Of a DNA stretch of 64,000 nucleotides, positions 60,859 to 64,000 are shown piece by piece; position 1 is the stretch's first letter; each line of letters opens with the position of its first letter. The notes under the pieces are model-generated. The model made no database searches and was not told the DNA's origin. It saw only the letters and a list, made by a program, of their open reading frames with translations. The DNA is from an uncultured Fretibacterium sp. (GTDB lineage: Bacteria; Synergistota; Synergistia; Synergistales; Aminobacteriaceae). A program made the position numbers and the translations under genes. The stretch lies in contig CAMGZM010000001.1 in assembly GCA_946183145.1 (NCBI GenBank), positions 124,001 through 188,000 on the forward strand, written 5' to 3'.

Positions 60859-61731
60859 ATGAAGAGGATAATTTTTGCGCTTCTGCTTGTGATTTGCGTC
60901 TGCACGTCATCATTTGCCCTCGAAAAACGCGTTATCACACTCGGAATGCTTGAGAAGCTGAACACAACGGAAGACTCATTCTCGCAGGAATGGCAGAAAT
61001 CTTTTGCTCCTCACAATGAGCTTCTTGAAGTCCGCGTGAAATTCTACCCTAACTTGAATGCGCTTCAAATGGCACTAAACGCTGACGACGTAAAGCACAT
61101 AGTTTTGCCGGAAGTTACAGCCGAGTACCTGATGAATCAGAATCCCGAATATGAGTCAGTCCTCGTGCTTCACTCGAAAGGAATGGGACTCGCATTCGGT
61201 TTCCGTTCAGACAATGAAGGACTCAGGGACAAATTCAGCCGTGCAATAACGTCAATGCGCGACGACTGGACATTATCCGCGCTTGAAGGAATGTACCTCG
61301 CTAGAGCCGGAATAAATCCCCCTAAGCCCGTAGAGTTTCAGAGCTTCAAGGGAGCCGGGACAATCCGCGCAGCAGTAACGGGAGATTTGCCGCCTGTCGA
61401 TTTCATGGCCGATGACGGAACGCCAGCAGGATTCAGCACAGCAGTACTCGCTGAAGTCGGGAAAAGAATCGGAGTGAACATTGAGCTGATGAACATTGAG
61501 TCAGCCGCAAGAAGTTCCGCGCTTGCGTCGGGGCGTGCTGATGTCGTCTTCTGGTACGAGGTCGCTAAAGGCTCGGAGAATCAGCCGGATATACCTGAAG
61601 GAGTCATAGTGTCTGAGACATATTACGACTGGGAGAAGTTCATTCACTTGCGCAAGAATCCTAACAAGGGAAAATCATGGGGATGGAATATTTTTACCCG
61701 CGATTTTCTTGACTTCTACATTCACAACTAA
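60859..61731 (+). CDS. secreted circularly permuted SBP_bac_3-like protein, copy 2
   Basis: The ATG at 60859 is one base after the previous stop, with GGAAGG upstream. Signal peptide ends near SSFA. Order of segments as in copy 1: ITLGMLEKLNTTEDSF, NLNALQMALNADDVKHIVLP, AFGFRSDNEGLRDKFSRAI with MRDDWTLSALE, then IRAAVTGDLPPVDFMADDG, PAGFSTAVLAEVGKRI, SALASGRADVVFWYEV and VIVSETYYDWEKFI. The C-terminus carries about 25 extra residues rich in Lys, Trp and Phe (KNPNKGKSWGWNIFTRDF). 290 residues. Confidence 0.7.
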   Translation: MKRIIFALLLVICVCTSSFALEKRVITLGMLEKLNTTEDSFSQEWQKSFAPHNELLEVRVKFYPNLNALQMALNADDVKHIVLPEVTAEYLMNQNPEYESVLVLHSKGMGLAFGFRSDNEGLRDKFSRAITSMRDDWTLSALEGMYLARAGINPPKPVEFQSFKGAGTIRAAVTGDLPPVDFMADDGTPAGFSTAVLAEVGKRIGVNIELMNIESAARSSALASGRADVVFWYEVAKGSENQPDIPEGVIVSETYYDWEKFIHLRKNPNKGKSWGWNIFTRDFLDFYIHN

Positions 61732-61744
61732 AGGAGCTGAGAAC

Positions 61745-62608
61745 GTGAAGAAAATATTTTTTGCGCTCATAATTGCGGCCATGATGCTTGGGACTGCGTA
61801 TGCTGATGATGATTATGTGGGACTTCTTGCGCGTCTGCGGACGACCCCGGAAGAGTATTTCAACCTCATGCGAAACACTTGGGCGACACAGGGCTGGTCA
61901 ATTCTCGGAAATGATCACACGACAAGCAAAGCGCGATTCTATGACTCACTGCCTCAAATGCTTATGGCATTGTCGCGGGGGGATATTAACGAGATGATTC
62001 TCCCTGATTTCGTTGCTGAGTATCTCATGAAGATTAACCCGTCATACGTTCCCTGCTGTGTGTCAAATTCAGGGCAGATGACATTATGCTTTGGATTCAT
62101 GAAGAACCGCCAGCACCTTTTAGCCCGCTGGAATCAAGCAATACTCTCAATGAGAAATGATTACACGCTTTCGGGATTGTTCCAGAAGTACGTGAAGAAT
62201 TTTCCGCCCGATGAAAGCTATGATGCGATTTACGGAATCTCACAGAAGCAAAGACGCAGGCAGAGGCGAATAACGTTTGATGTTTTTCCCAGTGCGCAGA
62301 CGGTGAAAGTTGCTGTTACTGGTGATTTGCCGCCCGTTGATTTCGTTGATGATGAGGGATTTGCGGCGGGTTACAGCACTGCGGTTCTTGCGGAAATCGG
62401 ACGGAGGCTCAAGCTCAACATTGAGATTGTTCAGGTTGATACGGCCTCGCGTACTGCCGCTATAGTTTCGGGAAAAGCTGATGTAGTTTTCTGGTACGAG
62501 GTCAGCAAGATGACAGATGAATATCTTGATGTCCCTAAAGAAATATTAATCTCAGAGCCTTATCTCGAATGGAACACATTTATACACCTGACATTTGACG
62601 AAAAATAA
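61745..62608 (+). CDS. secreted circularly permuted SBP_bac_3-like protein, copy 3
   Basis: The GTG at 61745 follows AAGGAGCTG; the frame upstream overlaps copy 2. Signal peptide ends near GTAYA. Segments: GLLARLRTTPEEYF, FYDSLPQMLMALSRGDINEMILP, LCFGFMKNRQHLLARWNQAI with MRNDYTLSGLFQK, then a basic insertion (QKQRRRQRR), then VKVAVTGDLPPVDFVDDEG, AAGYSTAVLAEIGRRL, GKADVVFWYEV and LISEPYLEWNTFI. Two cysteines (PCCV) sit before FGF. 287 residues, less similar than the other copies in the middle part. Confidence 0.7.
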   Translation: MKKIFFALIIAAMMLGTAYADDDYVGLLARLRTTPEEYFNLMRNTWATQGWSILGNDHTTSKARFYDSLPQMLMALSRGDINEMILPDFVAEYLMKINPSYVPCCVSNSGQMTLCFGFMKNRQHLLARWNQAILSMRNDYTLSGLFQKYVKNFPPDESYDAIYGISQKQRRRQRRITFDVFPSAQTVKVAVTGDLPPVDFVDDEGFAAGYSTAVLAEIGRRLKLNIEIVQVDTASRTAAIVSGKADVVFWYEVSKMTDEYLDVPKEILISEPYLEWNTFIHLTFDEK

Positions 62609-62621
62609 AGGAGGATTACCC

Positions 62622-63476
62622 ATGAAAAAATTTTTGTGTGCGCTAATTGCATTGCTCGTTTTTGTTCCGGCATCATTTGCGGGAGACTCGCACAAAGTCG
62701 GAATGGTTGAACGACTCAATGTTACGCCCAAAGAGTTCAGCAGAATGATAGCGAGCGCGGATCATGTTATAGTTCTGGCAAACAACCCTGTGAGGCCGGA
62801 ATTTTTCTTTTACCGCTCAATGAGTCAAATGATTATGGCTCTCAACGCGGGAGAAATTGACGAGATACTTATGCCCGAAAGTGTTGCAGAATATTTCCTC
62901 AACGTTAATTCGGATTACACCGTGAATTGTGTCGTTATGACTCCTAAAGATCCGTATTTGCTTTCGTTCGGATTCAATCAGGATCACAAAGCACTCTGCG
63001 AGTCGTTCGACAAAACTATAGCCGAGATGAAACGGGACGGGACTCTTGTAACTCTTCAGGCGAAATACATTCTCGGAGTTGATACGGCAGTGATGGAAGA
63101 AAAGCATATCACTAACCCCGATTTGCAGCAGAACGCGCCCGTAATGTTCAGGAATTTCCCCGGCGCGCCCGAAATCAAAGCAGCTGTAACAGGAGACATG
63201 CCGCCAATCGACTACATAGCCCCGGACGGTTCAGCAGAAGGTTTCAACGCCGCAATTCTCGCGGAAATCGCCGGGAGACTCGGACTCAACGTGAAGTTAC
63301 AGAATATCGAGTCAAACGCAAGAGCCGCTATGCTTTCGTCGGGAAGATCTGATGTCGTATTCTGGTTCGAGCATAAGCGCAAGGGAGGAAAAATGCACGA
63401 TGTCCCCGAAGGCGTAATACTCTCAGAACCTTATTACCAGTTCGACACGTTTTATCACTTGAAGCCAGTGAAGTAA
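62622..63476 (+). CDS. secreted circularly permuted SBP_bac_3-like protein, copy 4
   Basis: The ATG at 62622 follows AAGGAGG. Signal peptide ends PASFA. Segments: VGMVERLNVTPKEFSRM, FYRSMSQMIMALNAGEIDEILMP, LLSFGFNQDHKALCESFDKTI with MKRDGTLVTLQAKYI, then IKAAVTGDMPPIDYIAPDG, AEGFNAAILAEIAGRL, MLSSGRSDVVFWFEH and ILSEPYYQFDTFYHL. 284 residues, no C-terminal extension. It ends the operon. Confidence 0.7.
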   Translation: MKKFLCALIALLVFVPASFAGDSHKVGMVERLNVTPKEFSRMIASADHVIVLANNPVRPEFFFYRSMSQMIMALNAGEIDEILMPESVAEYFLNVNSDYTVNCVVMTPKDPYLLSFGFNQDHKALCESFDKTIAEMKRDGTLVTLQAKYILGVDTAVMEEKHITNPDLQQNAPVMFRNFPGAPEIKAAVTGDMPPIDYIAPDGSAEGFNAAILAEIAGRLGLNVKLQNIESNARAAMLSSGRSDVVFWFEHKRKGGKMHDVPEGVILSEPYYQFDTFYHLKPVK

Positions 63477-63477
63477 C

Positions 63478-63515
63478 GCAAAAAAAAACGGGGAGTGAGA
63501 TTATTCCCATTCCCC
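63478..63515 (-). terminator. terminator downstream of the DUF3574-like gene
   Basis: On the minus strand CGGGGAATGGGAATA and TCTCACTCCCCG form a stem (63488-63515) followed by TTTTTTTTTT. It stops the minus-strand gene and could also slow plus-strand transcription from the SBP run. Confidence 0.75.
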
Positions 63516-63537
63516 GCAAAATTTCAGAAAATCTCAG

Positions 63538-63942
63538 CTAGTAATCACCGCCGTAAAACTCACTCTCAACTTTAGACCGCTCAACAAGAATACTATTCTG
63601 ACGGAAAACTTTTAACGCCTCGTTCATGAGATTTTTCACAGACTCTTCTGACGCGTCAACAATAACGCAGACCAGAGTCTTTTCGCTGAATGTCTTTTCG
63701 TCCTCGTGCCAGAATCCTTCAGCTTCATACACCGTATAGCCGTCAACAAATTTCCCCGCAATGTTCACAAGCATTTTTCTTGCGTCGCTGAGTTCGTATG
63801 TCGGCCTGCCTGTTTTGCCGTCATTCATCCCAATGTACAGCGTGTATTTTGTGTGAGTCTGAAACTTTAGCGCGGAAAATGCCGGAACTGTCAAAATCAT
63901 GATGAGGAATGCCGATGTGATAAGCCTGAAAATTTTTCGCAT
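63538..63942 (-). CDS. secreted DUF3574-like small protein
   Basis: A signal peptide (cleavage after PAFSA) precedes YTLYIGMNDGKTGRPTYELS, FVDGYTVYEAEGFWHEDEKT and LVCVIVDASEESVKNLMNEA, which match DUF3574-type proteins. It is 134 residues. Function unknown. A TATAAT -10 (63981-63976) lies about 35 bases upstream on the minus strand. It converges with the SBP run. Confidence 0.65.
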   Translation of the reverse strand: MRKIFRLITSAFLIMILTVPAFSALKFQTHTKYTLYIGMNDGKTGRPTYELSDARKMLVNIAGKFVDGYTVYEAEGFWHEDEKTFSEKTLVCVIVDASEESVKNLMNEALKVFRQNSILVERSKVESEFYGGDY

Positions 63943-63975
63943 GGACTGTTACCCCCTGAAAATTTTTGCGCGTTC

Positions 63976-63981
63976 ATTATA
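63976..63981 (-). promoter_or_regulatory. -10 element for the DUF3574-like gene
   Basis: TATAAT on the minus strand, about 34 nt upstream of the ATG. No -35 can be placed with confidence before the window edge. Confidence 0.45.
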
Positions 63982-64000
63982 ATATACGCAATATTTCACG

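Overview
The window reads as chromosomal DNA of a Gram-negative anaerobe. It encodes an outer membrane (a Wza-like SLBB exporter, a YjbH-type barrel protein, a TolC protein, lipoproteins), a type IV pilin-like protein, cobalamin biosynthesis and a largely syntenic purine operon. Gene style (GGAGG ribosome sites, frequent TTG and GTG starts, ATGA stop-start overlaps, TTGAC(A/G)-N16/17-TAAAAT promoters) and gene content would fit a gut or rumen member of the Synergistota. That assignment is inference; the window has no 16S rRNA or other decisive marker.

Layout. 1-5.4 kb: the end of an FAD-dependent oxidoreductase, then a GrpE-like protein paired with an Hsp70 that carries a long helical C-terminus. 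5.4-11 kb: a sodium/solute symporter, tRNA-Gln, a sugar transferase and epimerase pair, CstA, and two copies of a decayed dispersed repeat. 11-14 kb: an LprI-like protein, then rpsF-ssb-rpsR-DUF2232 and tRNA-Pro. 14-18.5 kb: YjbH-like and SLBB exopolysaccharide proteins. 19-25.8 kb: purB-miaB, then a tightly overlapped cobalamin cluster (cbiB, cobD, DUF3841, a cobyric acid synthase without its amidotransferase domain). 25.8-33 kb: two type II restriction-modification systems (BglII/BstYI-like and CfrBI-like), a nucleoside kinase, a PIN-domain pair and a pilin. The CfrBI-like system sits against a 32-codon stub of macB.

33-39 kb: a TolC / PHP phosphoesterase / MacA group, then CsgG-like, PP2C and hydroxyacid dehydrogenase genes. 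39-48.6 kb: DNA glycosylase, thermonuclease, TauE-like permease and the minus-strand run fliW-csrA-purE-purM-purN/purO-(nuclease-like)-AICAR transformylase-(toxin/antitoxin)-purD. PurH is split here: the transformylase stands alone and an archaeal-type IMP cyclohydrolase is fused to PurN, so the final steps remain covered. A toxin-antitoxin pair and a solo TnpB-type end have inserted into this run. 48.7-59.2 kb: a TPR protein with 34-residue tandem repeats, an intact TnpB element, LUD and asparaginase-like proteins, Der, a broken ankyrin gene, a split Rpn-family gene, NfeD, DUF362 and GIY-YIG genes.

59.3-63.5 kb holds the most unusual locus: a small GHKL-ATPase-like protein followed by four tandem secreted solute-binding-like proteins. 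In all four the SBP_bac_3 fold appears circularly permuted, with the lobe-2 half coming before the lobe-1 half. No permease is encoded next to them, which suggests a sensing or signalling role rather than ordinary uptake.
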